Shown here: in pieces, positions 17,897 to 26,979 of the stretch | Layout of the letters: each line of letters opens with the position of its first letter | How positions within the stretch are numbered: position 1 is the first letter of the stretch | The notes under the pieces: model-generated | Told to the model about the DNA's origin: nothing | Seen by the model: the letters and a program-made list of their open reading frames with translations, nothing else | Database searches by the model: none | Source of the DNA: Streptomyces sp. CG1 | Lineage (GTDB): Bacteria > Actinomycetota > Actinomycetes > Streptomycetales > Streptomycetaceae | Assembly (NCBI RefSeq): GCF_041080625.1 | Contig: NZ_CP163518.1 | Span: 9,975,501-10,039,500 of the forward strand | Direction: 5' to 3' | Length of the DNA stretch: 64,000 nucleotides | Position numbers and translations under genes: made by a program

Positions 17897-19543
17897 TCAG
17901 TGGACGTCCCCCTCCTCCGGAACGACGACCTGGTCGATCAGGTGCTGGATCTGTTCGGTGGGCAGGGCGACCGCCATGGCCCAGTAGTAGATGACGAGGC
18001 TGAAGGCGGCCACGACGCCGATGTCCCACCACAGCGGGAACCAGGGGTGCTTGAGCGGCCCGAAGTCACTGAGGTAGACGATGAGTCCCATCCCCACCAG
18101 GTAGACCGGCAGCCACTGGGCGGCGCGCAGGTCGAGCTGGGGGGTGATGGGGTTCATCTTGAACAACCGGTTCGCGACCAGGATGACGTAGCCGATCAGG
18201 ATCGCGACGCCCAGCTTCCAGTCGGTGGTCCAACCCGACCACAGGATCAGCAGGTTGGCGACGATGAAGGCGAGCGGCGACAGCCAGCCGCCACCGGGCA
18301 GCCGGTAGGGGCGGTGGGCGTCGGGCAGCCGGTTGCGGAACACCCCGAAGGAGAGCGGCGCGCCCGCGTACATCAGCACACTGGCGCTGGTGATCAGGCC
18401 GACGAGGGAACGCCAGCTGGGGAACGGCAGGAAGCAGATGCAGCCGATGACGAAGGCGGTGATCAGACCGACCCAGGGCACCCCGCGCCGGTTGGTGGCC
18501 TCGAACGCGGACGGCACATAGCCGTTGCGGCTCAGGCCGTACGAGACCCTGGAGGAGCCGGTGATGTAGATCAGACCGGTGCCGGCGGGGGAGATCACGG
18601 CATCGAGATAGAGGACCGTGGCCAGCCAGCCCAGGCTGATGAGCGTGGCGACCTGGGCGAACGGCCCGCTCAGCGTGGTGAACGCGGAGTTCGCCCAGTG
18701 GCTGCCGATCTGGGAGGCGGGCAGCGCGGCGAGGAAGGCGACCTGCAGCAGGATGTAGATCAGGATGCCGAGGATGATCGATCCGATCACCGCGCGCGGG
18801 ATGTCCCGCTTGGGGTTGGCGCTCTCGCCGGCGAGCTGGTCCGCCTGCTCGAAACCCAGCAGCGCGAAGATGATGCCGCTGGTGGAGACGGCGGACAGAA
18901 TGCCCTTGGCCCCGTACGGGTCGAATCCGTCGGCCGCCGTGAAGTTGCTGCCGTGGAACTGGGCGATGGCGAACACGAAGATCGTCAGCAGCGGGATGCC
19001 GACCTTCCACCAGGTCGCGGCGCTGTTGGTGCGGGCCAGCAGCCGGACGCTGAGAAAGTTGATGGACGTGATGACGGCCATCAGTCCTACGGCGACGGCG
19101 ATACCGGGCGGGGTCAGGATGTGCTCGCCGCCCTTGACCTTCTCCCAGCCGCTCGCCCAGGAGTAGTGCTGGCCGTACGTGATCATCGCCAGCACCTCGA
19201 TGGGCGCCACCGTGACCGCCTGCAGCCAGGAGAACCAGCCGAACGACGCCCCGGCGGCGCCGCCGAAGGCATAGTGCGGGAAGCGCGCGGTGCCGCCCGA
19301 GACCGGATACATGCCACCGAGTTCGGCGTGCACCAGCGCCAGGATGAGGATGGCGATGCCGCCGACGGCCCAGGAGATGATCGCCGCAGGCCCCGCGGCG
19401 GCCAGGGCGCCCTGTGCGCCGAAGAGCCAGCCGGACCCGATGATCGACCCTTCCGAGGCCCAGATGAGTCCGATGAAGCCGATCTCACGCCGAAGCCCGG
19501 GCCTGTGGGTCTTCGGACCTGGCGCAGCCTCTGACACGGCCAT
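17897..19543 (-). CDS. APC family amino-acid/polyamine permease
   Basis: A 548-residue inner-membrane transporter with about 12-14 hydrophobic segments. The first segment begins GFIGLIWASEGSIIGSGWLFG, the conserved G[S/A]G substrate-binding turn of the amino acid-polyamine-organocation superfamily; GFEQADQLAGE and later helices also fit. The C-terminus is a short charged cytoplasmic tail ending in acidic residues. ATG 19543 has GAAGGGG 7 bases upstream. It is convergent with the LegB-like gene (24-base gap). The amino acid transported is not evident. Confidence 0.9.
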   Translation of the reverse strand: MAVSEAAPGPKTHRPGLRREIGFIGLIWASEGSIIGSGWLFGAQGALAAAGPAAIISWAVGGIAILILALVHAELGGMYPVSGGTARFPHYAFGGAAGASFGWFSWLQAVTVAPIEVLAMITYGQHYSWASGWEKVKGGEHILTPPGIAVAVGLMAVITSINFLSVRLLARTNSAATWWKVGIPLLTIFVFAIAQFHGSNFTAADGFDPYGAKGILSAVSTSGIIFALLGFEQADQLAGESANPKRDIPRAVIGSIILGILIYILLQVAFLAALPASQIGSHWANSAFTTLSGPFAQVATLISLGWLATVLYLDAVISPAGTGLIYITGSSRVSYGLSRNGYVPSAFEATNRRGVPWVGLITAFVIGCICFLPFPSWRSLVGLITSASVLMYAGAPLSFGVFRNRLPDAHRPYRLPGGGWLSPLAFIVANLLILWSGWTTDWKLGVAILIGYVILVANRLFKMNPITPQLDLRAAQWLPVYLVGMGLIVYLSDFGPLKHPWFPLWWDIGVVAAFSLVIYYWAMAVALPTEQIQHLIDQVVVPEEGDVH

Positions 19544-19649
19544 AGCCGACACCCCTTCAGTAGGGTGATGTGCATCACTATCGTGCCACGGTGACGCGGT
19601 CATGGCACCGGACGTGCAGGCACTGGTTCCCGAGGGCGGCTGTGCTCGC

Positions 19650-20642
19650 CTACGAGCCGGCGGTGAGATGCGGTCCGGCCGGCGGGGCGCCCGTGACCGC
19701 CGCGCGATAGAGGGCCTGGGTGGCGCTGCCGAAGTAGGCGCTGTAGGAGACCTGCGGGGTGTTGCCTCCGGTGTGGTAGCCGCCGATGACTCCGACGACC
19801 GCCCATCCGCCCGGCCAGGGTACGAGCATGGGGCCGCCGCTGGTTCCGCCCACGAAGGCGTCGCAGGCGATACGCGGGAACGTACCCGGGTCGGCCGGGT
19901 CGTCACTGTCCCACCGGGTGGTCCAGCTCCAGCACTCCAGCGGCTTCTCCGCCCCCGCCGGATAGCCGATCATCCGCACCGGGAAGTGGTAGTAACCCGT
20001 CCCGGTGAGCAGCCGCACCCCACCGACCGCGTCCTCCAAGGGCGTTCCGTCCTCATTGGGCTCGGTGACCGCGAACGCGAAGTCGTACGCGGCGCCCGCG
20101 TGCTCGCCCAGGTCGTAGTACTGCTGCGAGACATAGACGCCGTCGGTCCGCACCGGAAAGATGCCGAACGGTTTGAGGGTGTCGTGGTACTGCGGGACGA
20201 AGGCCAGATGACGCTTGGGCGAGGTGCCCGCGTAGCCCTTGAGACAGTGCCCGGCGCTCAGCACCAGGTCGCGGCCCGGGCTGTGCACGACGGAGCCGCT
20301 GCAGGTGCGGCCGGTGCCGGTGGCGTCCGTCCAGAAGAAGGTGCCGGCCTGGGGGATGCCGTCGAAGCTCTGGCTCGGCGGGATGTACTCGCCCGGCCGA
20401 GGTCCGTCCACCGCAGGGGATACGGTGGGCGCAGGCGTGGCGGTCTCGGTGCCTTTGCGGGTGTCGGCGGGGAGCGCGGCCGCCATACGGGCCGGGGTCC
20501 AGTAGGCGTTCAGCCGGCCGGCGAGCGGGTTCGGGTTGGCCTTGGTGCTGTCGGCGGATGCCGCGGTCGTCAGGCCGGCACAGAGCAGAAGGGCTGCCGC
20601 GCAGACGGCGGCGTATCTCACGATCCTGGTCCTGGGCTCCAT
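19650..20642 (-). CDS. Secreted trypsin-like serine protease
   Basis: A 330-residue secreted protease of the chymotrypsin/trypsin fold. The signal peptide (1-30) ends TTAASADS. The triad is visible as His132 (LSAGHC), Asp187 (AAYDFAFA) and Ser268 (GGTSGGPM). Residues 31-95 form a Pro/Thr-rich propeptide-like segment. Two Cys pairs (114/133 and 237/260) fit disulfides in a secreted protein. It is monocistronic; 107 bases separate it from the permease start. Similar to the secreted V8-like/trypsin-like peptidases common in Streptomyces. Confidence 0.9.
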   Translation of the reverse strand: MEPRTRIVRYAAVCAAALLLCAGLTTAASADSTKANPNPLAGRLNAYWTPARMAAALPADTRKGTETATPAPTVSPAVDGPRPGEYIPPSQSFDGIPQAGTFFWTDATGTGRTCSGSVVHSPGRDLVLSAGHCLKGYAGTSPKRHLAFVPQYHDTLKPFGIFPVRTDGVYVSQQYYDLGEHAGAAYDFAFAVTEPNEDGTPLEDAVGGVRLLTGTGYYHFPVRMIGYPAGAEKPLECWSWTTRWDSDDPADPGTFPRIACDAFVGGTSGGPMLVPWPGGWAVVGVIGGYHTGGNTPQVSYSAYFGSATQALYRAAVTGAPPAGPHLTAGS

Positions 20643-20761
20643 CGGTTCCCCTCAGAACGGACGCAAGTGACGGCTCACCATAAGCTGGCGACCGCGACCA
20701 GCACAGCGCACGCGGCCGTATCGGTTCTACGGGCGACCGGCAAACTCCCGCCTACATTTGG

Positions 20762-20950
20762 GGGTATGGCGTCCCGTCAGACCGAGGGACGCAGTGGGGG
20801 TACGGCCGGCACCTCGTCGGCGTGTGCGAGGTCGGCCTCGGTCAGCCGGAAGCCCTCGGGACAGTGCTCGCGCCAGGCAGCCGGTTCTTCCGCCGGCGCA
20901 CCGGCGAGACCCCGGCCGCGTTCCGGGGGCGCGCCCGGGGGCACGAGTGA
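20762..20950 (+). pseudogene. AraC family regulator, C-terminal remnant
   Basis: The frame ending in TGA 20948-20950 reads VCEVGLGQPEALGTVLAPGS and then RFFRRRTGETPAAFRGRARG. This matches the second helix-turn-helix of AraC/GlxA-type regulators, where the usual tail is FRRRTGETPAAYRR. No N-terminal amidase-like or cupin domain and no first helix-turn-helix remain upstream. Residues in the middle (LGTVLAPGS) are out of pattern, so it is probably both truncated and mutated. Confidence 0.6.
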
Positions 20951-21025
20951 GGCGCGAGCTGCGGAGTAGCCGCCCGTACCGTCCCTGCCTCCTCCTCCCT
21001 TCCCCCCTCCTCGACGGCACCGCCC

Positions 21026-21168
21026 TCACTTCACGAACACCATGTCCGGATACTTGGGCGACGGCCCGTCCAGCAGGCGTCCGCTGCGGCCGCGCAGCCA
21101 GTGGTCGAAGTAGGCGGCGACATAAGCCTCGTTGGTGCGGCCGGCGCCGAGGGCCGGCCGCACTTCAC
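21026..21168 (-). pseudogene. Alpha/beta hydrolase C-terminal remnant
   Basis: The frame ending at TGA 21026-21028 gives about 47 residues: RPALGAGRTNEAYVAAYFDH, WLRGRSGRLLDGPSPKYPDM and VFVK. This is the conserved C-terminal end of secreted lipase/acetylhydrolase-type alpha/beta hydrolases. Everything upstream, including the nucleophile and catalytic His, is replaced by the adjoining glycoside hydrolase gene, whose stop lies inside the remnant. It marks a deletion or insertion boundary. Confidence 0.6.
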
Positions 21169-23159
21169 AGCCCGGTCGGGCACAGCCGGTGCCTGGTACC
21201 GCCCTTGATCACCGCGTCGACACACCCGGCGGGCAGTCCGTTGTGGGAGGTGCTGGAGAAGTTGGCCGTCACGGTCAGCACGCCCTCGCCGAATGTGGTC
21301 CGCTGCACGAGACGGTCGTCCGTCAGCCAGCGGAAGTCGGTCATCGGCTGCGTGGCCGCCGCCTTGTGCAGCGGCTCGAAGTACCGCTGCATCTGGGCGA
21401 TCTGCTTGCCGTGCCGGTCCAGTTCGTCCTGGTCGAGGACCAGGTTGAGGGGCACGTTGTACAGCATCGCGAGAAGGGCGCGGGTGCGGCTCTGGTCCGG
21501 CAGCTTCGACCAGGACAGTTCCCAGCGTTCGGTGCTGATCACCGAGTCGTGCAGGACTGTCTGATAGAGCGGTACCCGGTACCTCGGGTCGTACATCGTC
21601 TTGGCGAGGTCGGCCGGGAGATGGACGGGCTTGAAGTAGACCGCCGGTGCGTTGGCGGGCGCGTAAGCGCCCCATGTCTGGCGGTCCTTCTCCAGCTTCC
21701 ACAGCCGGTCGTCGACCGGTGTGCCCGAGCCATGGCTGAAGGACAGCACGCCGTTCGCCCAGGAGCCCGCACTCTCCGAACCGAGCACCAGGTTACGGTC
21801 GCCGGACAGCCAGGCCATCCGCGCGAGTCGGTTGCGCCGGTCCTGAGCCTTGGTCATCGGATGCGCCGGAGAGTGATCGGTGAACAGTTCACCCGCGGCG
21901 TCGACGTCCAGGAAGTAGCTCGAGGCACCGTTGGCGGTCATCTCCTTGGTGCGGTCGGCCAGATAGTGCCGGGTCGGCTCGGCGCGTCGGAGTGCCTCGG
22001 AGCTGACGTAGCAGCCGCGGCCGCCGAATCCGGTGACGATCGTGCCGTCCGCCCGGCGCACACAGGCGTTCTGCCACACCGGGGCCGGCCAGGCGGAGAC
22101 AGGAGTGTCGGCCGACGTCGGATCCTGCGCGTTGGCCCAGGAGTCGTAGGGCCCGACGAGATAGCCGCTCTGCTGGGCGAGACGCGTCGCCTTGCTGTCC
22201 ATGGGGTTGCCGTCGGCGTCGTATCCCAGCCACATCCGGTCGATCCCGAGCTCCCGCAGGCGGCGGACGCCCTCGGCGGTACGAGCCTGGCCCCAGGTGT
22301 ACCCGTGGAAGGCGCCCACCAGCTTGGCGACTTCGGGATTGCGGGTGATCTTCTGTCGCAGCGTCGTGATGCCACCGTGGCCCCGCAGCCAGGCGCGGTA
22401 GTCGCGCGCCGCGGCGACGGGCGATCCGTCCGTGAGCGCGAACGTCACGGTGTAGTTCCCCGTGGCCTGCTGCGGCGTGAACTCGTGCTCGGCCTCGGTG
22501 TGCAGACGCCCGCCGGTGGAGACGAACTTGAGGGTCGTGCCGATGTCGGACTCGACGATGTAGCTGACCCCGCGCCGCCCGGACTGACTGGTGCCCCAGA
22601 ACGGCATGGTCAGGCCCTCGGCCATGTCGGCCCCGGTGCCCACCAGGCCCGCCGACGTGGAGTTCCACCATCGGTCGGCGACCGGAATGGACAAACCTTC
22701 ACCACGCGGGACTTGCATCTCCTCGGTGGTTCGGTCCGTGCCGGAGACCGGCCAGGTCAGGCTGGACTGCCGGGCCGAGCGCACGGTGACGGCCAGGCGC
22801 CCGTCCTGCGCGGACGCGCTGACGTTCAGTCCCCTTTCGCCATACCGCCAACTGGCCTCTCCATCACGGATGGTGACCTTCCCCGGCGCGCCCAGATCAC
22901 CGGCGGCCGGCGCCGAGAGCTGCCATGTACGGCCGTCGTCCGCTCGGGCCCGCACCGCCAGGGAGGTGAGGTCCACCGTGGCGCGGCCTCCGCCGACCGG
23001 TACGGAGAGCTGCGTCCCGTGCGCTTCGATGCGCCGGGGCTCCTCCGTACCGGTACCGAAAGCGGCGGCCGTGCCGACCACGCCGATCATCAGGAGCGCA
23101 CCGCTCACTGCGATGACCTTCGTCTGTGTCTTCGTCTTCTTGAGCTTCCTCGCCTTCAC
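21165..23159 (-). CDS. Membrane-anchored or secreted glycoside hydrolase, GH101/DUF5696-like
   Basis: A 664-residue protein with a Lys-rich N-terminus and one hydrophobic segment (about 15-34) acting as signal anchor. Residues 45-270 are beta-rich; residues 280-560 look like a TIM barrel with GAFHGYTWGQ, RMWLGYDADGNP, the strand-end SSYFLDVDAAGELFTDHSP with candidate catalytic Asp, and LVLGSESAGSWAN with candidate Glu. This layout resembles GH101-related/DUF5696 proteins of actinobacteria and Paenibacillus; I am not sure of the family. Two Cys near the C-terminus (CVDAV, LCPTG) may pair. Upstream lies a triple direct repeat. Confidence 0.7.
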   Translation of the reverse strand: MKARKLKKTKTQTKVIAVSGALLMIGVVGTAAAFGTGTEEPRRIEAHGTQLSVPVGGGRATVDLTSLAVRARADDGRTWQLSAPAAGDLGAPGKVTIRDGEASWRYGERGLNVSASAQDGRLAVTVRSARQSSLTWPVSGTDRTTEEMQVPRGEGLSIPVADRWWNSTSAGLVGTGADMAEGLTMPFWGTSQSGRRGVSYIVESDIGTTLKFVSTGGRLHTEAEHEFTPQQATGNYTVTFALTDGSPVAAARDYRAWLRGHGGITTLRQKITRNPEVAKLVGAFHGYTWGQARTAEGVRRLRELGIDRMWLGYDADGNPMDSKATRLAQQSGYLVGPYDSWANAQDPTSADTPVSAWPAPVWQNACVRRADGTIVTGFGGRGCYVSSEALRRAEPTRHYLADRTKEMTANGASSYFLDVDAAGELFTDHSPAHPMTKAQDRRNRLARMAWLSGDRNLVLGSESAGSWANGVLSFSHGSGTPVDDRLWKLEKDRQTWGAYAPANAPAVYFKPVHLPADLAKTMYDPRYRVPLYQTVLHDSVISTERWELSWSKLPDQSRTRALLAMLYNVPLNLVLDQDELDRHGKQIAQMQRYFEPLHKAAATQPMTDFRWLTDDRLVQRTTFGEGVLTVTANFSSTSHNGLPAGCVDAVIKGGTRHRLCPTGL

Positions 23160-23190
23160 GGGCGTGGACTCTGTCGAGCGAATCTAAGAA

Positions 23191-23232
23191 AGATGTGAGA
23201 GCCCAGATGTAAGAGCCGAGAGATGAGAGCTG
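23191..23232. repeat. Three tandem direct repeats upstream of the GH101-like gene
   Basis: AGATGTGAGAGCC (23191), AGATGTAAGAGCC (23205) and the weaker AGATGAGAGCTG (23221) lie in series, 14-16 bases apart, within the promoter region shared by the hydrolase and the gene at 23312. Iterated sites of this kind usually bind a regulator. Confidence 0.6.
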
Positions 23233-23311
23233 ATCAGACCGGGCGTTGTCAGTGGCGGTTGCCATCATGTGCGTATCAGTCCGATACGGGGGAAGGGCGA
23301 GCGACTTGGGG

Positions 23312-23926
23312 ATGTCCAGCTGGTGGGCGGTGGGAGCGCTGCGCGACGAGCAGGTGGCGGAGATCGCCCCGGTCGCGGCACCGAAGATCAAGGAGATGGG
23401 GGAGCGCACGGCGGCACGCGACGCGTGGTCGCGCTGGGAGAGGGACGTGGCCCGTGGCGGCGGGGCGGTGCCCGTCTGGCGGCCCGACGGTTACCACACC
23501 AACGAGGCACTGCATCTGTACGAGATGGTCAACGCATCGGCCTTCGACGCCCTGGACGATGCGTGTGAGCTGCATGTCATGGAGTGGTGGGAGCGATTCG
23601 ACGAGGATGTCGAGCCGTTCATCGTCTCTGTACGCAAGGACAATCCGGTGGCGGCCCTGTTCCACGGCCTGGGTCCGCAGCGCGCCCGAGTGCTGCCGGG
23701 CTGGGCGGGCGACACGGTACTGACCGCCGCCGAGGTGCGCGGCCACCTGGAAGCCGTCGAGTCCGTGCTCGCACTGCCCGGGCCCGAGCGGGAGCAGGTG
23801 CTCGGCCGTATCGACGACTGGCCCGGGGACAAGGAGGCCACCGACATCCTGGAGCGGCCGCTGCGGGTGTGGAGACAGACCGCGGCAGCGGGCCTGGGAC
23901 TGCTGTCGTGCCGGATCTGGTTCTGA
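23312..23926 (+). CDS. Hypothetical protein (cytoplasmic, 204 aa)
   Basis: I do not recognise the family. The protein is soluble, mixed alpha-rich, with Trp-rich patches (MSSWWAVGALRDEQ at the start, MEWWERFDED near residue 90) and a C-terminal helical half ending LLSCRIWF. The fold signals (leading small domain, then repeated helices) are reminiscent of DUF1877/YfbM-type proteins, but this is only an impression. ATG 23312 is used; GTG 23246 and ATG 23267 are in-frame alternatives, and GGGGGAAGGG lies 14 bases upstream. Third-position G/C bias fits a real gene. Confidence 0.65.
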   Translation: MSSWWAVGALRDEQVAEIAPVAAPKIKEMGERTAARDAWSRWERDVARGGGAVPVWRPDGYHTNEALHLYEMVNASAFDALDDACELHVMEWWERFDEDVEPFIVSVRKDNPVAALFHGLGPQRARVLPGWAGDTVLTAAEVRGHLEAVESVLALPGPEREQVLGRIDDWPGDKEATDILERPLRVWRQTAAAGLGLLSCRIWF

Positions 23927-24067
23927 CTACGGCTTCCCGCCGGCCCTTCGTTCAGTTCCGGTTGCCGGAGCGATGGTCGGTGTGGTCGGCGCGCAGGCTC
24001 GTGATCAGGGGCTGGACCAGTCGAGGTGCGTCGTACCGGGGATCGCTCTCCGCGCCGATCGCAAGTC

Positions 24068-24560
24068 GACTACCACGACGTCCTGCGGGTCTGGCGCGAG
24101 GCGGACGGGATCCCGGAGATCGAGCACGCGTGGTTGTCCGATCACCTCATGCCGATCTTCGGCGAACCCGGCGGACCGACCTACGAGGGCTGGACCCTGC
24201 TCTCGGCCCTCGCCGCCCACACCGGGCGCTTGCGCATCGGCTTGCTCGTGACCAGCAACCGGTTCCGGCCGCCCGCGATGCTGGCCAAGATCGCCACGAC
24301 CGCCGACGTCGTCTCCGGCGGGCGGCTCGACCTCGGTATCGGGGTCGGCTCACGCCCCAGCCATCCGCTGGCCCGGCGTGAGTACGAAGCACACGGCCTG
24401 CCCTTCTACGATTCCGCACACGCCGTGGGAAGTCTCGCTGAAGCCTGCACGGTGATCCGGCGGTTGTGGACGGAACCCGAACCCTTCGACTTCCAGGGCA
24501 CCTACCACCACCTCGCCGGCGCGTTCGGCAGCCCCAATCCGTCCAAGGACCGCACCCTGC
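24068..24560 (+). pseudogene. LLM class F420/flavin-dependent oxidoreductase, truncated both ends
   Basis: The frame shows the luciferase-like monooxygenase core: YHDVLRVWREADGIPEIEHA, WLSDHLMPIFGEPGGPTYEG, RLRIGLLVTSNRFRPPAMLA and GGRLDLGIGVGS. The first beta strand is missing and the frame breaks at about 24540, where NPVQ would be expected but a one-base loss gives NPSK; the next frame continues VQGPHP. Beyond this the sequence belongs to the antisense strand of the MaoC-like gene. The last two-thirds of the barrel, including the second F420/FMN-binding half, is gone. Confidence 0.75.
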
Positions 24561-25269
24561 GCCCGGGGGCGTTCGTGCGCACCAGTTCCAGCATGAGCAG
24601 CGCCAGCAGGGGGCCGTGTACGACGAGTCCGGGGTAGCCCTCCGCATCACGGCAGTACGGGGGGTCGTAGTGGATGCGATGGGCGTTGGCGGTGAGCGCG
24701 CTGAACCGGAACAGCAGCGTCTCGGTCGGCTGGAGACGCAGCTGCCACGGGCCCTCGGGCTCGGGTACGGCCGCGTCGTCCAGCGCGGCCGGGTGCCGCG
24801 ACGTGGCGCCGTCGCCCGAGCGGTAGACGATGTCCTGTTCCTCGACCATGCAGGTGCGGCCGTGCTGCCGGAACTCCTGGCGTTCGGTGACGAACAGCAA
24901 CTCGCCGCTGCGGCCCTGCTTGGGGGTGACTGCGGCCAGACTGCTGACCCTCTCGGCGCGCTCGCCGAGGCGCGGGGGCCCGGTGATCTCGCATCGTCCA
25001 CCGGCGAACATACGGCGCCGGTGGCGGATGGGCGGCAGGAAGCGGGCGTCGCGCAGATGTCCGTCGGGGCCGAGGGCGTGCTGGGGCGCCCAGTCCAGGA
25101 AGTACAGCCACTGCCACAGGGGCGGAAGCGGATCACCGGACCCGGCGGCCGTGCCGGGCAGGTCCAGCAGCGCCGACAGAGCCGCCGCCGGAGCGGACGG
25201 CAGCGGGTCCTCGTCGGTGACCGGGGCGGGATGCCATGACTCCACGGAGGAGGCGAGGGAGGCGGGCAT
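24502..25269 (-). pseudogene. MaoC/HTD2-like acyl-CoA dehydratase, C-terminus lost
   Basis: The 255-residue frame resembles the FAS1/HTD2-type 3-hydroxyacyl-CoA or mesaconyl-CoA hydratases. The N-terminal hot-dog half (LWQWLYFLDW, RRMFAGGRCEI) and the catalytic C-terminal half (RFSALTANAHRIHYD followed by YPGLVVHGPLLALLMLELV) with the Asp/His pair are present. The normal last strands are replaced after LVRTNAPG by unrelated residues and a stop at 24502, at the junction with the broken LLM gene. ATG 25269 has AAGGA upstream. It might keep activity, but I judge it a truncated gene. Confidence 0.7.
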
Positions 25270-25649
25270 GGGCGTCGTTTCCTTGTGCGGCGGTGGGCGG
25301 CATCCGGGACGCGGGCGCGTCTCGTTCATCGCGGACATCATCGGTGCGGTTGCGTGGTGTTGGTCAACAGCAGGGCGCGCTCCCGGCAGCCCCGCCCGTG
25401 TGGGCCGCCCTGGGCAAGCGGATCCTCGGCGCCCCAGCCTCGTCGACGCTCCGCGTTTCGCGACCGGCTCCACGCGCGTCGCCCATCGCGACGAACTGCA
25501 CGCGATCGTGGCCGATTCCCGGAGGCGCTCAGGTCCCCGCCGCCGACCGAGTCCTTTGCGACGGGGCCCGGCTTCCGCGCGCAGCCACACCCTTCCGTGG
25601 GCACACATGCCTCCGGAGACGCGCACATGACGAGTGGGAGCGACACAGC
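25270..25649. other. 380-base divergent intergenic region
   Basis: This lies between the MaoC-like gene and the acyl-CoA dehydrogenase. I see no convincing coding frame or strong palindrome. It presumably holds both promoters. Confidence 0.5.
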
Positions 25650-26816
25650 ATGAGCATTCTCGAGATCCTGTCCGAGGACGAGCAATTCATCGTCCGCACG
25701 GTGCACGACTTCGTGGACAAGGAGGTCAAGCCGGTCGTCCGGGAGCTGGAGCACGCCGACATCTATCCCGAGGCCCTGATCGAGAAGATGAAGCGGCTCG
25801 GCATCTTCGGCCTCGCCGTCCCTGGAGAGTACGGCGGCAGCCCCGTCTCCACACCTTGCTATGTGCTGATCACCGAGGAGCTGGCCCGCGGCTGGATGAG
25901 CCTGGCCGGCGCGATGGGCGGCCACACGGTCGTCGCCAAACTCCTGCTGCGCTTCGGCACCGAGGAGCAGAAGCGAGGCTTTCTGCCGAGGATGGCCACC
26001 GGCGAGATCCGCGCGACCATGGCCCTGACCGAGCCGGGCGGCGGCTCGGACCTGCAGGCGATACGCACGGTGGCCGGTAAGGACGCCGACGGATACCTGG
26101 TGAACGGCGCCAAGACCTGGATCACCAACTCCCGGCGCTCCCAGCTGATCGCCCTGCTCTGCAAGACCGACCCGGAGGCGAGCCCGGCGCACCGGGGCAT
26201 CTCCATCCTCCTGGTCGAGCACGGACCGGGGCTGACCGTCTCCCGCGACCTGCCCAAGCTCGGCTACAAGGGCGTCGAGAGCTGTGAGCTGTCGTTCGAC
26301 GACTACCGGGCTCCGGCGGACGCGGTCCTCGGCGGGGTCGAGGGCAAGGGGTTCGCGCAGATGATGAAGGGCCTGGAGACCGGGCGGCTGCAGGTCGCCG
26401 CCCGGGCGCTGGGGGTGGGCCGGGCGGCGCTGGAGGACGCGCTCGCCTACGCCCAGGAGCGCGAGTCGTTCGGCAAGCCGATCTGGCAGCACCAGTCCAT
26501 CGGCAACTACCTGGCCGACATGGCGACGTCCCTGACAGCGGCCCGCCAGCTCACGCTGTACGCGGCCCGGCAGGCGGAGGCCGGTCACCGGGTGGACATG
26601 GAGGCTGGGATGGCGAAGCTGTTCGCCTCCGAGACCGCGATGCAGATCGCTCTCAACGCGGTCCGCATTCACGGTGGTTACGGTTACTCGACCGAGTTCG
26701 ACGTGGAACGCTACTTCCGTGACGCCCCGCTGATGATCGTCGGCGAGGGCACGAACGAGATCCAGCGGAACGTCATCGTGAGCCAGCTGGTCAAGCGAGG
26801 GGGACTCGACGTGTGA
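25650..26816 (+). CDS. Acyl-CoA dehydrogenase
   Basis: A 388-residue FAD-dependent acyl-CoA dehydrogenase, catalysing alpha-beta desaturation of an acyl-CoA. The N-terminal helical domain begins LSEDEQFIVRTVHDFVDKEV; the middle beta domain has ALTEPGGGSDLQAI and WITN; the C-terminal helical domain has GGYGYSTEFDVERYFRD and the catalytic Glu in GEGTNEIQRN. ATG 25650 has GGGAG 9 bases upstream; longer in-frame extensions start earlier but lack support. Next to a MaoC-like hydratase, it suggests a former acyl-CoA oxidation or mesaconyl-type pathway. Confidence 0.94.
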   Translation: MSILEILSEDEQFIVRTVHDFVDKEVKPVVRELEHADIYPEALIEKMKRLGIFGLAVPGEYGGSPVSTPCYVLITEELARGWMSLAGAMGGHTVVAKLLLRFGTEEQKRGFLPRMATGEIRATMALTEPGGGSDLQAIRTVAGKDADGYLVNGAKTWITNSRRSQLIALLCKTDPEASPAHRGISILLVEHGPGLTVSRDLPKLGYKGVESCELSFDDYRAPADAVLGGVEGKGFAQMMKGLETGRLQVAARALGVGRAALEDALAYAQERESFGKPIWQHQSIGNYLADMATSLTAARQLTLYAARQAEAGHRVDMEAGMAKLFASETAMQIALNAVRIHGGYGYSTEFDVERYFRDAPLMIVGEGTNEIQRNVIVSQLVKRGGLDV

Positions 26817-26821
26817 ACATC

Positions 26822-26953
26822 CCGCTAGGCGCAGCTGCTGATCTGCGATTCACCGACGACCAGTCAGCGGCGGTGATCTGGGTGGCCGTCACCACCAACG
26901 CCTTCAGCCGGGTCTCGGTCATGAGCAGGCATCCGGTACGGCCGGAGCGGTGA
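26822..26953 (+). pseudogene. Carboxymuconolactone decarboxylase-like C-terminal remnant
   Basis: Directly after the dehydrogenase stop, the frame ending TGA 26951-26953 reads ADLRFTDDQSAAVIWVAVTT and NAFSRVSVMSRHPVRPER. This is the conserved tail of CMD/AhpD-like proteins (usual form WVAVTTNAFNRVSI). The N-terminal CxxC-containing part is absent. Only about 43 residues remain. Confidence 0.6.
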
Positions 26954-26979
26954 CGCCGCTCGGATGCGCATGGGCGCGG

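Noticed and set aside
21132..23198. A 688-codon plus-strand open frame across the GH101-like gene
   Set aside because: Codon pattern and lack of motifs show it to be an antisense shadow.
23331..23345. A CebR-like half-site (TGGGAGCGCT)
   Set aside because: It lies within coding sequence and lacks the second half of the CebR palindrome.
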